A DNA stretch of 39,666 bases from Streptomyces sp. JJ38 (GTDB lineage Bacteria; Actinomycetota; Actinomycetes; Streptomycetales; Streptomycetaceae): NCBI RefSeq assembly GCF_019303475.1, contig NZ_JABLSI010000035.1, positions 57,646 to 97,311 on the forward strand, written 5' to 3'. The position numbers and the translations under genes were made by a program. The notes below the pieces were generated by a model, which saw only the letters and a program-made list of their open reading frames with translations, ran no database searches and was not told where the DNA came from. Shown one piece after another: positions 29,614 through 37,014 of this stretch (position 1 is the first letter of the stretch; each line of letters starts with the position of its first letter).

Positions 29614-31906
29614 GTCGGCGCCTCCGGGCGTCGATGAGCATTTCCTGTACGTTGCGCAACGGTCGGCCCTCGGGGTCGGTGGCCTGGCGGGTCCAGTCGC
29701 CGTCGGGGCCGAGGTGCCAGGAGGCGGTGCCGTCGTCGAGGCCCGTCTCCAGCATCCGGTTGAGTGCCGCCCGGTGGGCGGGGTCGGTGACGCGCACCAG
29801 CGCCTCGATGCGTCGGTCGAGGTTGCGGTGCATGAGGTCGGCGCTGCCGAACCACACCTCGGGCTCTCCGCCGCCGCCGAAGGCGAAGATCCGGGAGTGT
29901 TCGAGGAAGCGGCCGAGAATGCTGCGGACGCGGATGTTCTCGCTGAGCCCGGGCACGCCGGGCCGGACGGCGCAGATGCCGCGGACCCACAGGTCGACGG
30001 GGACGCCGGCGCGGGAGGCCCGGTAGAGGGCGTCGACGACGGCCTCGTCGACGATCGAGTTGACCTTGATCCGCACGAAGGCGGGCCGCCCGGCGCGGTG
30101 GTGGGCGATCTCCTGGCCGATGCGCGTGATCAGGCCGTCGCGCAGGGAGGTGGGGGCGACGAGGAGCCGCCGGTAGGTCTCGCGCCGCGAGTAGCCGGAG
30201 AGCCGGTTGAACAGGTCGGAGAGGTCGGCGCCGACCTGCGGGTCCGCGGTGAGCAGGCCGAGGTCCTCGTAGAGCCGGGCCGTCTTGGGGTGGTAGTTCC
30301 CGGTACCGACGTGGGCGTAGCGGCGGAGCTGCTCGCCCTCCTGCCGGACGACGAGGGACAGCTTGCAGTGCGTCTTGAGCCCGACGAGGCCGTAGACGAC
30401 GTGGCAGCCGGCCTCCTCGAGCTTGCGGGCCCACTTGATGTTGGCCTGCTCGTCGAAGCGCGCCTTGATCTCGACGAGGACGAGGACCTGCTTGCCGGAC
30501 TCGGCGGCGTCGATGAGGGCGTCGACGATCGGGGAGTCGCCGGAGGTGCGGTAGAGGGTCTGCTTGATGGCGAGGACGTCGGGGTCGGCCGCGGCCTGTT
30601 CCAGGAACGCCTGCACGGAGGTGGAGAAGGAGTCGTAGGGGTGGTGCAGGAGGACATCGCGCTCACGCAGGGCGGCGAAGACGTCGGGCGCGGACGCGGA
30701 CTCCACCTCGGCGAGGTCGCGGTGGGTTCCGGCGATGAACTTGGGGTAGCGCAGCTCGGGCCGGTCGATCCGGGAGACGATGCCCGAGAGCCCGGAGAGG
30801 TCCAGCGGGCCGGGCAGCGGGTAGACCTCGGAGGCCGACACCTTCAGCTCGCGCACGAGCAGGTCCAGCACGTACGGGTCGATGGACTCCTCGACCTCCA
30901 GCCGGACGGGCGGGCCGAAGCGTCGCCGCATCAGCTCCTTCTCCAGCGCCTGGAGCAGGTTCTCGGCGTCGTCCTCCTCCACCTCCAGGTCCTCGTTGCG
31001 GGTGACGCGGAACATGTGGTGGGCCAGGACGTCCATCCCGGGGAAGAGCTCCTCCAGGTGGGCGGCTATCACGTCCTCCAGCGGCACGTACCGCTGTGGC
31101 GAGGCCTCCAGGAAGCGGGCCAGCAGCGGCGGCACCTTGACCCGGGCGAAGTGGTTGTGCCCGCTGACCGGGTTGCGGACGACGACGGCCAGGTTGAGGG
31201 AGAGGCCCGAGATGTAGGGGAAGGGGTGCGCCGGGTCGACGGCCAGCGGGGTGAGGACGGGGTAGATCTGCTGCCGGAAGAGCGTGAAGAGGCGGGCCTG
31301 CTCCTTCTCGGTGAGGTCGGCCCACCGGATGAGGTGGACGCCCTCGTCGGCCAGCGCGGGGGCGACGTCCTGCTGGTAGCAGGCGGCGTGCCGGGCCATG
31401 AGCTCGCGGGAGCGGGTCCAGATCAGCTCCAGCACCTCGCGGGGCTGGAGGCCGGAGGCCGACCGGTTGGCGACGCCGGTGGCGATGCGCCGCTTGAGCC
31501 CGGCCACCCGGACCATGAAGAACTCGTCCAGGTTGCTGGCGAAGATCGCCAGGAAGTTCGCCCGTTCGAGGAGCGGGACGTTCGGGTCCTCGGCCAGTTC
31601 GAGGACGCGCTCGTTGAACGCCAGCCAGCTGCGCTCCCGCTCCAGAAAGCGTCCCTGGGGGAGGTCACCGGCGTCGGAGGCCGCGTCGTAGGAGTCCGGC
31701 TCGGAGTCGAGGCCCGGGTCCATGGTGGCGGACAGGGAGCCGCTGCCGAGCGGGTGGAGCTGCACGGCGTTCGGGCGGGACGCGGCGATGGCCCCCACGG
31801 ACGGCTGCGCGGGCTCGGGCACGCTCTGCGGGCTCCCGGAGGAGGCACCGGGCTGGGCGCCGGAGGGGGTACCGGACGGCTGGGTGGAATGCGCGGACGG
31901 GCTCAT
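29597..31906 (-). CDS. ppk: Polyphosphate kinase 1 (RNA degradosome polyphosphate kinase)
   Basis: A 769-residue enzyme polymerising inorganic polyphosphate from ATP. The N-terminal domain is clear: RFLERERSWLAFNERVLELAEDPNVPLLERANFLAIFASNLDEFFMVRVAGLKRRI. The catalytic half has KQTLYRTSGDSPIVDALIDAAESGKQV, the His motif GLVGLKTHCKLSLVVR and RYAHVGTGNYHPKTARLYEDLGL, then GICAVRPGVPGLSENIRVRSILGRFLEHSR and FGSADLMHRNLDRRIEALV. The ATG at 31906 gives the variable Pro/Ser-rich start usual in Streptomyces Ppk, though its ribosome site is poor; starts further up are even less supported. It heads the ppk-CHAD-Nudix operon. No clear PHO box is visible in the 219 bases upstream. Confidence 0.95.
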   Translation of the reverse strand: MSPSAHSTQPSGTPSGAQPGASSGSPQSVPEPAQPSVGAIAASRPNAVQLHPLGSGSLSATMDPGLDSEPDSYDAASDAGDLPQGRFLERERSWLAFNERVLELAEDPNVPLLERANFLAIFASNLDEFFMVRVAGLKRRIATGVANRSASGLQPREVLELIWTRSRELMARHAACYQQDVAPALADEGVHLIRWADLTEKEQARLFTLFRQQIYPVLTPLAVDPAHPFPYISGLSLNLAVVVRNPVSGHNHFARVKVPPLLARFLEASPQRYVPLEDVIAAHLEELFPGMDVLAHHMFRVTRNEDLEVEEDDAENLLQALEKELMRRRFGPPVRLEVEESIDPYVLDLLVRELKVSASEVYPLPGPLDLSGLSGIVSRIDRPELRYPKFIAGTHRDLAEVESASAPDVFAALRERDVLLHHPYDSFSTSVQAFLEQAAADPDVLAIKQTLYRTSGDSPIVDALIDAAESGKQVLVLVEIKARFDEQANIKWARKLEEAGCHVVYGLVGLKTHCKLSLVVRQEGEQLRRYAHVGTGNYHPKTARLYEDLGLLTADPQVGADLSDLFNRLSGYSRRETYRRLLVAPTSLRDGLITRIGQEIAHHRAGRPAFVRIKVNSIVDEAVVDALYRASRAGVPVDLWVRGICAVRPGVPGLSENIRVRSILGRFLEHSRIFAFGGGGEPEVWFGSADLMHRNLDRRIEALVRVTDPAHRAALNRMLETGLDDGTASWHLGPDGDWTRQATDPEGRPLRNVQEMLIDARRRRRGPTT

Positions 31907-32090
31907 TCCCCCATTCTTCCGCGCTTCCACCGCGGCGTGCCGCTCGGATGATCCGGACGATTCGGGCACACCGAGCCGAGCGGTCGGCCGGCCGGGGATG
32001 CCCCCCGCGGCGACCGTCGGCCCTCGGTGCGGTTGCTGCATTCCGCGATGCTCGCAACCGAGTCTGAATCGCTGGTTACGTCAACATGTC

Positions 32091-32105
32091 GGAGGGGCGT
32101 CCTCC
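32091..32105 (-). terminator. Weak terminator candidate after mshD
   Basis: GGAGG and CCTCC pair around GGCGT, about 20 bases past the mshD stop. The stem is short and lacks a U-run, so read-through toward ppk is possible. The rest of 31907-32125 has no gene. Confidence 0.3.
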
Positions 32106-32125
32106 GGGATGTCGGACGGCGTGCG

Positions 32126-33040
32126 TCAGGTCTCCGTGCGGTACATCAGGTCGACGGCGTGGGTGCGGAAACCGATGCGCTCGTAGACCGCGAGGGCCGG
32201 CGCGTTGTCGGCGTCGACGTACAGCATGGCCGTGGGCATGTGCCGCACGGCCGCCAGGTGCCGCAGGCCGGTCGTCGTCAGGGCCCGGCCCAGGCCGCCG
32301 CCCTGGGCCCCGGGGACGACGCCGACGACGTACACCTCACCGAGCTGCTCCTTCGCGTGCACCTTCGTCCAGTGGAACCCGACGATCTCCTCCGCCTCCA
32401 CGGCGCCCTCGGAGCGGACGGCGAGGAAGAAGCCCTCCGGGTCGAACCACGGCTCGGCCTTGCGGTCGTCCAGATCGCGCTGGGTCAGTGAGCCCTGCTC
32501 GGGGTGGTGGGCGAAGGCGGTGGCGTTGGCCTCCAGCCAGGCCGCGTCGTCCTTGCCCGGCACGAACGTCCGCATGGAGATCCCCGGCGGCAGCGCCACC
32601 TCGGGCAGGGACTCGGCCGAGAGCGGCATGCGCAGCTGCCGCAGCTCGCGGAAGAGCGTGAGGCCGAGGGTCTGGGCGAGGTGCCGGGCCGAGGCGTGGC
32701 CACCGTGGGCCCACAGCCGCAGCCGCCGCCCCGAGGCCTCCAGCAGGGCGAGGCCCAGCGAACGCCCGTGTCCCTGCCCGCGGTGCGCGGGGTGGACGAC
32801 GAGCTCGCCCGCCGGAGCCTCGACGGGATCGGTCTCCTCCAGCTGCCCGTAGCCGACGAGTTCGCCCCCGGAGCGGATCAGGAAGTGGGTGACGCCCGCC
32901 CGGTGGCCGCCGCGGAGCTGGAGCACTCCCTGCTCGGACACCGCGGACTGGCCGTCGGTACGGGCCGCCGCTTCGATGAGGGCCAGGGCCTCGCCCACCA
33001 CTTCGTCAGACAGTCGGTCTGTCACCACCACGTCACTCAT
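32126..33040 (-). CDS. mshD: Mycothiol synthase
   Basis: A 304-residue protein with two tandem GNAT domains, acetylating Cys-GlcN-inositol with acetyl-CoA in the last step of mycothiol synthesis. The N-terminal domain has a CoA-site VVHPAHRGQGHGRSLGLALLEA. The C-terminal one has VVGVVPGAQGGGLGRALTTTGLRHL and AMLYVDADNAPALAVYERIGF, matching MshD in order and length. The ATG at 33040 is close behind a TACTCT box (33049-33054), so the leader is at most a few bases. The gene is divergent from the 5'-nucleotidase gene and upstream of ppk on the same strand. Confidence 0.95.
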   Translation of the reverse strand: MSDVVVTDRLSDEVVGEALALIEAAARTDGQSAVSEQGVLQLRGGHRAGVTHFLIRSGGELVGYGQLEETDPVEAPAGELVVHPAHRGQGHGRSLGLALLEASGRRLRLWAHGGHASARHLAQTLGLTLFRELRQLRMPLSAESLPEVALPPGISMRTFVPGKDDAAWLEANATAFAHHPEQGSLTQRDLDDRKAEPWFDPEGFFLAVRSEGAVEAEEIVGFHWTKVHAKEQLGEVYVVGVVPGAQGGGLGRALTTTGLRHLAAVRHMPTAMLYVDADNAPALAVYERIGFRTHAVDLMYRTET

Positions 33041-33048
33041 GTTTCCAG

Positions 33049-33081
33049 AGAGTACGCCCGCTGACGGCCACCAGGCCGTTA
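33049..33081 (-). promoter_or_regulatory. mshD promoter with palindrome over the -35 region
   Basis: On the minus strand TACTCT (33049-33054) lies eight bases before the mshD ATG. A palindrome, ACGGCC-ACCA-GGCCGT at 33064-33079 (nearly symmetric over 33062-33081), covers where the -35 would fall. A repressor or a MerR-like activator could act here. Confidence 0.5.
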
Positions 33082-33092
33082 CCGCACGGCTC

Positions 33093-33146
33093 CTGACACG
33101 CTACGCGCGTTGACCGTAGGCTGCCGTTTGCTCGGGCACCCCGAGC
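33093..33146 (+). promoter_or_regulatory. Promoter and transcript-start hairpin of the 5'-nucleotidase gene
   Basis: CTGACA (33093-33098) and TAGGCT (33117-33122) are 18 bases apart, a good HrdB-type promoter. Transcription should start near 33129. A perfect inverted repeat GCTCGGG-CAC-CCCGAGC occupies 33130-33146, so it is either an operator over the start site or a stable hairpin at the very 5' end of the mRNA. No convincing PHO-box direct repeats were found. Confidence 0.6.
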
Positions 33147-33189
33147 CCCGCCCACGTCGAACTCGACTCTCCGCGAAGGGGATACACCC

Positions 33190-35010
33190 ATGTCCACAAC
33201 CCCCGGCAGCACGTCCGGGCGCCGGTTCCCGCGCAGACTCGCCGCGACCGCGGCGGGCCTCGCCGCCGCCGTCGCCCTCGGCGCGGCCGCCCTGCCGTCC
33301 GCCCAGGCCGCCCCCGAGCGGCCCGGCGACCGCCCCGGTCACCCCGGACACGGCCCCACCGTCGATCTCCAGGTGCTGGCGATCAACGACTTCCACGGCC
33401 ATCTGGAGCCGCCGTCGGGCTCCTCGGGTCGCGTCACCCACGAGCACCCGGACGGCTCGACGGAGCAGGTCGAGGCGGGCGGCGTCGAGTACCTGGCCAC
33501 CGCGCTGCGGGAGGCCCGCGAGGGTGAGCGCTACACGATGACCGTCGCCCCCGGCGACGTCGTCGGTGCCAGTCCGCTGCTGTCCGGCCTCTTCCACGAC
33601 GAGCCGACCATCGAGGCGATGAACGCCCTCGACATGGACGTCGTCGGCGTCGGCAACCACGAGTTCGACGAGGGCCAGGAGGAGCTGAAGCGCCTTCAGA
33701 AGGGCGGCTGCCACCCTGTCGACGGCTGCTACGCCGACGGCCGGACGTTCGGGGGCGCCGACTTCCCGATCCTGGCCGCCAACGTGGTGCGCGAGGACAC
33801 CGGTAAGCCGCTGCTGAAGCCGTACACCGTCAAGAAGATCCGCGGTGTCAGGGTCGGCTTCATCGGCGTCACGCTGGAGGGCACACCGGACATCGTCTCC
33901 GCCGAGGGCATCAAGGGCCTGAAGTTCCTGGACGAGGCCGAGACCATCAACCGGTACACCGAGGAGCTGCGCGGCCGGGGCGTCAACGCGGTCATCGCCC
34001 TCGTCCACGAGGGCGGCTACCCGGCCAACCCCGCCTACAACGCCGACTGCGACGCCTCCGGCGGCGGCATATCCGGCCCGATCGTGGACATCGCCGCCCG
34101 CACGGACGCCGGCGTCGACGCCCTCGTCACCGGCCACACCCACCGGCCGTACGTGTGCAGCCTGCCCGACCCGGAGGGCAACGACCGCCTGGTGACCTCG
34201 GCCGCCTCCTACGGCCGGCTGTTCACCGAGCTGAACATGGTCTACGACCGGCGCACCCGGGACATCGTGCGGGCCTCGGTCACCGGCACGAACCACGTCG
34301 TGCACCGCGAGCGGGACAGGGCGAAGGACCTCACCGAGCTCATCGCGGACTGGAAGGAGCTGGCCGCCCCCGTCGCGAACCGGCCGATCGGCCACATCTC
34401 CGAGGACATCACCGCGGACCGCTCGATTCCCGAGTCCCCCCTCGGTGACCTCATCGCCGACGCGCAGCTCGCCCACGCCCGCACCCAGGACGAGGGCACC
34501 GAGCTGGCCCTGATGAACCCCGGCGGCATCCGCGCCGACTTCACCTACGCGGCCTCCGGCTCCGAGGGTGACGGCGTGGTGACCTACGCCGAGGGCTACA
34601 CCGTCCAGCCGTTCTCGAACACCGTCAACATCGTCTCCCTGACGGGCGACCAGCTCCTGGCCGTGCTGCGGGAGCAGGTCAGCGGCGCCAACGCGGAGTC
34701 GCCGAAGATCCTCCAGGTCTCCGAGGGCCTCACCTACACCCTCGACCTGACGCGCTCGGGCGCGGACCGCGTCGTCGCGGACTCGGTACGGCTGCACGGT
34801 GAGCCGCTGGCCGCGGACCGCGTCTACCGCGTCGCCGTGAACTCCTTCCTGGCCGGCGGCGGCGACGGCTTCGCCACCCTGGCCCAGGGCACGGACCCGC
34901 TGGTCGGCGGGGACGACCTGAAGGCACTGGAGCAGTACCTGCTGGCCCACTCCTCCGCCTCGGCCCCGCTGAGCGCCCCGGCGGCGGACCGCATCACCGT
35001 CGTCCGCTGA
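33190..35010 (+). CDS. Secreted 5'-nucleotidase / bifunctional metallophosphoesterase
   Basis: A 606-residue secreted nucleotidase releasing phosphate from extracellular nucleotides. A signal peptide with RRFPRRLAATAAGLAAAVALGAAALPSAQA (Tat-like) is cut near residue 40. The metal-binding motifs follow in order: LAINDFHGHLEP, VAPGDVVGASPL, VGVGNHEFDEG, ALVHEGGYP and VTGHTHRPYV. The C-terminal substrate domain has ALMNPGGIRADF and YTVQPFSNTVNIVSLTGDQLLAVL. There is no C-terminal sorting signal. It starts at ATG 33190 behind AAGGGGA. It neighbours ppk and mshD; phosphate-scavenging nucleotidases are commonly PhoP-regulated, but I could not identify PHO boxes. Confidence 0.95.
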   Translation: MSTTPGSTSGRRFPRRLAATAAGLAAAVALGAAALPSAQAAPERPGDRPGHPGHGPTVDLQVLAINDFHGHLEPPSGSSGRVTHEHPDGSTEQVEAGGVEYLATALREAREGERYTMTVAPGDVVGASPLLSGLFHDEPTIEAMNALDMDVVGVGNHEFDEGQEELKRLQKGGCHPVDGCYADGRTFGGADFPILAANVVREDTGKPLLKPYTVKKIRGVRVGFIGVTLEGTPDIVSAEGIKGLKFLDEAETINRYTEELRGRGVNAVIALVHEGGYPANPAYNADCDASGGGISGPIVDIAARTDAGVDALVTGHTHRPYVCSLPDPEGNDRLVTSAASYGRLFTELNMVYDRRTRDIVRASVTGTNHVVHRERDRAKDLTELIADWKELAAPVANRPIGHISEDITADRSIPESPLGDLIADAQLAHARTQDEGTELALMNPGGIRADFTYAASGSEGDGVVTYAEGYTVQPFSNTVNIVSLTGDQLLAVLREQVSGANAESPKILQVSEGLTYTLDLTRSGADRVVADSVRLHGEPLAADRVYRVAVNSFLAGGGDGFATLAQGTDPLVGGDDLKALEQYLLAHSSASAPLSAPAADRITVVR

Positions 35011-35062
35011 GCGGCCCCGGTGTGACGGCCGTCGGCTGAGCGACGTCCCGGCGTGACGACGA

Positions 35063-35105
35063 CGGCGGCGGTCCGGCTCCCCCCTGCGGAGCCGGGCCGC
35101 CGTCG
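35063..35105. terminator. Strong bidirectional terminator
   Basis: An 18-base-pair stem (two G-U wobbles) with a 7-base loop lies between the convergent 5'-nucleotidase and FMN-reductase genes. Its core is CCGGCTCC (35073-35080) paired with GGAGCCGG (35088-35095). Confidence 0.88.
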
Positions 35106-35140
35106 CGTCGTGCGCGCCCTCGTCGCGTCGTGCGCGCCCT
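35101..35140 (+). repeat. Perfect tandem duplication, 2 x 20 bases
   Basis: The 20 bases at 35101-35120 (starting CGTCGCGTCG and ending TGCGCGCCCT) are repeated exactly at 35121-35140. The first copy overlaps the right arm of the terminator stem. It is most likely a replication-slippage product. Confidence 0.9.
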
Positions 35141-35154
35141 CGCGCCGAACGCGG

Positions 35155-35757
35155 TCAGGCGCCGTAGGGGCGGCGCTCGCGGGCCTCGCGCAACGCCTCG
35201 GCCCACCAGTCGAGCTGACCGAGCAGCCCCTTGGCCGCGCGCGCCGACCCCTCGGCGTCCTTCGGCCTCCCGTCCTGCCCGAAGACGTCCCAGGCGTTGT
35301 GGAAGCTGAGCGCGTCCCGCACCGTCAGGGCGTGCATCTCCGCGAAGACCTGGCGCAGTTGCTCGGCCGCCCGGATGCCGCCGCTCTGGCCGCCGTAGGA
35401 GACCAGGCCGACCGGCTTGGCCTGCCACTCCTCCCGGAACCAGTCGATGCCGTTCTTGAGCGAGGCCGGAAAGCTGTGGTTGTACTCGGGCGTGACGACG
35501 ACGAAGGCGTCGGCCTCGGCCAGCCGCCGGGACAGCTCCCGCTGGTGCCGCACGGTCTCCGGGTCGGCCTCCCCGCCCCAGCCGGGCATGACCAGCGGCA
35601 GCGGGTGTTCGGCGAGGTCGACGACGTCCACCTCGAAGCCGCCGTGTTCCCGGGCCTCCTGCGCGAACCAGGAGGTGACGGTCGGGCCGAAGCGGCCCTC
35701 GCGGACGCTCCCGGTGATGACGGCGAGGCGCAGGGGTGCGGTGCTGGGCTTGGACAT
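35155..35757 (-). CDS. NADPH-dependent FMN reductase family protein
   Basis: A 200-residue flavodoxin-fold reductase. The phosphate-binding start is LRLAVITGSVREGRFGPTVTSWF, the family motif VVVTPEYNHSFPASLKNGIDWF holds the flavin contact, and VGLVSYGGQSGGIRAAEQLRQVFAEM follows. It reduces flavins, quinones or azo compounds with NADPH in the cytoplasm. The ATG at 35757 has GGGGAGA about seven bases upstream. It is divergent from soxR, and its promoter carries the SoxR box, so it should be induced by redox-cycling compounds, in line with the known SoxR regulon of Streptomyces, which responds to secreted redox-active metabolites. Confidence 0.93.
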   Translation of the reverse strand: MSKPSTAPLRLAVITGSVREGRFGPTVTSWFAQEAREHGGFEVDVVDLAEHPLPLVMPGWGGEADPETVRHQRELSRRLAEADAFVVVTPEYNHSFPASLKNGIDWFREEWQAKPVGLVSYGGQSGGIRAAEQLRQVFAEMHALTVRDALSFHNAWDVFGQDGRPKDAEGSARAAKGLLGQLDWWAEALREARERRPYGA

Positions 35758-35818
35758 GACGGATCTCCCCGAAGTCGTCGGTGGCCGGTGGCGGCGCGCT
35801 TTCCGAACCGCTGCGTAG

Positions 35819-35849
35819 AGCCTCGTACTTCAACATAAGTTCAGGTCAA
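35819..35849 (-). promoter_or_regulatory. SoxR box within the FMN-reductase promoter
   Basis: On the minus strand TTGACC (35844-35849) and GAGGCT (35819-35824) are 19 bases apart, the overlong spacer typical of MerR-family targets. The dyad CTTCAAC-ATAA-GTTCAGG (35828-35845) lies in it and matches the E. coli soxS box, as I remember it, at 13 of 18 positions. On the plus strand TACTCT (35851-35856) ends seven bases before the soxR ATG. Confidence 0.75.
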
Positions 35850-35863
35850 CTACTCTGTGGCGC

Positions 35864-36328
35864 ATGACATCGCCCTCGTGGAAGACACCGGAACTCAGCG
35901 TCGGTGAGGTGGCCGCCCGCAGCGGCGTGGCCACCTCCGCCCTGCGCTTCTACGAACGCAACGGCCTGATCCACAGCCGCCGCACGAGCGGCAACCAGCG
36001 CCGCTACACCCGGGACACCCTGCGCCGCGTCGCCTTCATCCGCGCCTCGCAGCGCGTCGGCATCTCCCTGGACCGCATCCGCGCCGCGCTGGACCTGCTG
36101 CCGGAGGGCCGCACCCCCAGCCGGGCGGACTGGGCCCGGGTCTCCGAGTGCTGGCGCTCGGACCTCGACCAGCGCATCAAGCAGCTCCAGGAGCTCCGCG
36201 ACGACCTGGACGACTGCATCGGCTGCGGCTGCCTCACCCTCGACCGCTGCGGGCTGGTCAACCCCAAGGACATCGCCGCCGAGGCCGGCCCGGGCCCGCG
36301 CCGCTTCACCTACACACCCTGCCCCTGA
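35864..36328 (+). CDS. soxR: Redox-sensitive MerR-family activator SoxR
   Basis: A 154-residue MerR-family sensor. The N-terminal LSVGEVAARSGVATSALRFYERNGLIHSRRTSGNQRRY is the winged helix, followed by the dimerisation helix. The [2Fe-2S] motif C-x2-C-x-C-x5-C is complete at Cys118, 121, 123 and 129 (DDCIGCGCLTLDRC), diagnostic of SoxR. Oxidation of the cluster by redox-active compounds activates target promoters. The start at 35864 follows a TACTCT box by seven bases, so the transcript is probably leaderless. It is divergent from an FMN reductase with a SoxR box between them, so that gene is the obvious target and autoregulation is possible. Confidence 0.95.
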   Translation: MTSPSWKTPELSVGEVAARSGVATSALRFYERNGLIHSRRTSGNQRRYTRDTLRRVAFIRASQRVGISLDRIRAALDLLPEGRTPSRADWARVSECWRSDLDQRIKQLQELRDDLDDCIGCGCLTLDRCGLVNPKDIAAEAGPGPRRFTYTPCP

Positions 36329-36419
36329 CCCCGGCCCCGGACCGTTCCGGGCCCCGGGGCAGCGCCTGGCGGCCCCGCCCCGGTGGGGCCGCCCCGCGCT
36401 GCCCCCACGCCGTCCCGGG

Positions 36420-36425
36420 TAGGCT
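36420..36425 (+). promoter_or_regulatory. -10 box upstream of the DUF3515 gene
   Basis: TAGGCT matches the HrdB-type -10 consensus and would give a leader of about 37 bases. The upstream sequence is too GC-rich to show a -35. Confidence 0.5.
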
Positions 36426-36468
36426 GGAGGCTCCCCCGCCACCCCGATCCGAGCGCAAGTTGGTCCGC

Positions 36469-36990
36469 ATGCGGTTGCCGCCCAGACCCCGCCGGGCCCT
36501 CCTCTTCGGCGCCCTCGGCATCGCCGTGCTCGCGCTCGGCGCCGCGCTCGTCCTCGGCCGCCACTCCCCCGGGAAGACCTACTCCGTCGCGCCCGGACCC
36601 TCCGCCGGGCACCCCCGCTGCGCCGACGTCCTCGCCGCGGCCCCGGACTCGCTCCTCGGAAAGGAGCGCGACCGGACCACCGGCACCGGGACCGCCGCCT
36701 GGGGGGACGCCTCGATCGTCCTGCAGTGCGGCGTGGAACCGCCCCCGCCCACGACCGACCTGTGTCTGGACGTCGACGGCGTCGGCTGGGTGCTGGACGA
36801 GGACCGCATGAACGCCGACGGCACCCGCACCGTCACCACCTACGGCCGCTCCCCCGCCGTCGCGGTGACGTTCCACGGCCGCGAGGACGCCGTCGGGGAC
36901 GCGCTGGTCGACCTGAACCGGTCGGTCGAGGACATCCCGCAGGACGGGGAGTGCCTCAGCGCCGAGGACGTGCCGCTGGCGGAGGGCTGA
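36469..36990 (+). CDS. DUF3515 family membrane-anchored protein
   Basis: A 173-residue protein with one N-terminal membrane segment (RALLFGALGIAVLALGAALVLG) and an outside domain. The DUF3515 pattern is recognisable: HPRCADVLAAAPDSLLGKERDRT, AAWGDASIVLQCGVEPPPPTTDLCLDVDGVGWVL, then TYGRSPAVAVTFHG. It has four Cys outside the membrane. Function is unknown across actinomycetes. The ATG at 36469 is chosen; a TTG nine bases upstream is a possible alternative. It stands alone, between soxR and the convergent LacI-type gene. Confidence 0.82.
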   Translation: MRLPPRPRRALLFGALGIAVLALGAALVLGRHSPGKTYSVAPGPSAGHPRCADVLAAAPDSLLGKERDRTTGTGTAAWGDASIVLQCGVEPPPPTTDLCLDVDGVGWVLDEDRMNADGTRTVTTYGRSPAVAVTFHGREDAVGDALVDLNRSVEDIPQDGECLSAEDVPLAEG

Positions 36991-37014
36991 CGGCGGACGG
37001 CCGGCCCCGCACGG

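Noticed and set aside
31907..32125. PHO box upstream of ppk
   Set aside because: TTGACG and TTCAG occur on the minus strand but are 16 bases apart, not the 11-base direct-repeat spacing of Streptomyces PHO boxes.
33041..33189. PHO box upstream of the 5'-nucleotidase gene
   Set aside because: GTTGACCGTAG resembles one unit, but no second unit follows at 11 bases.
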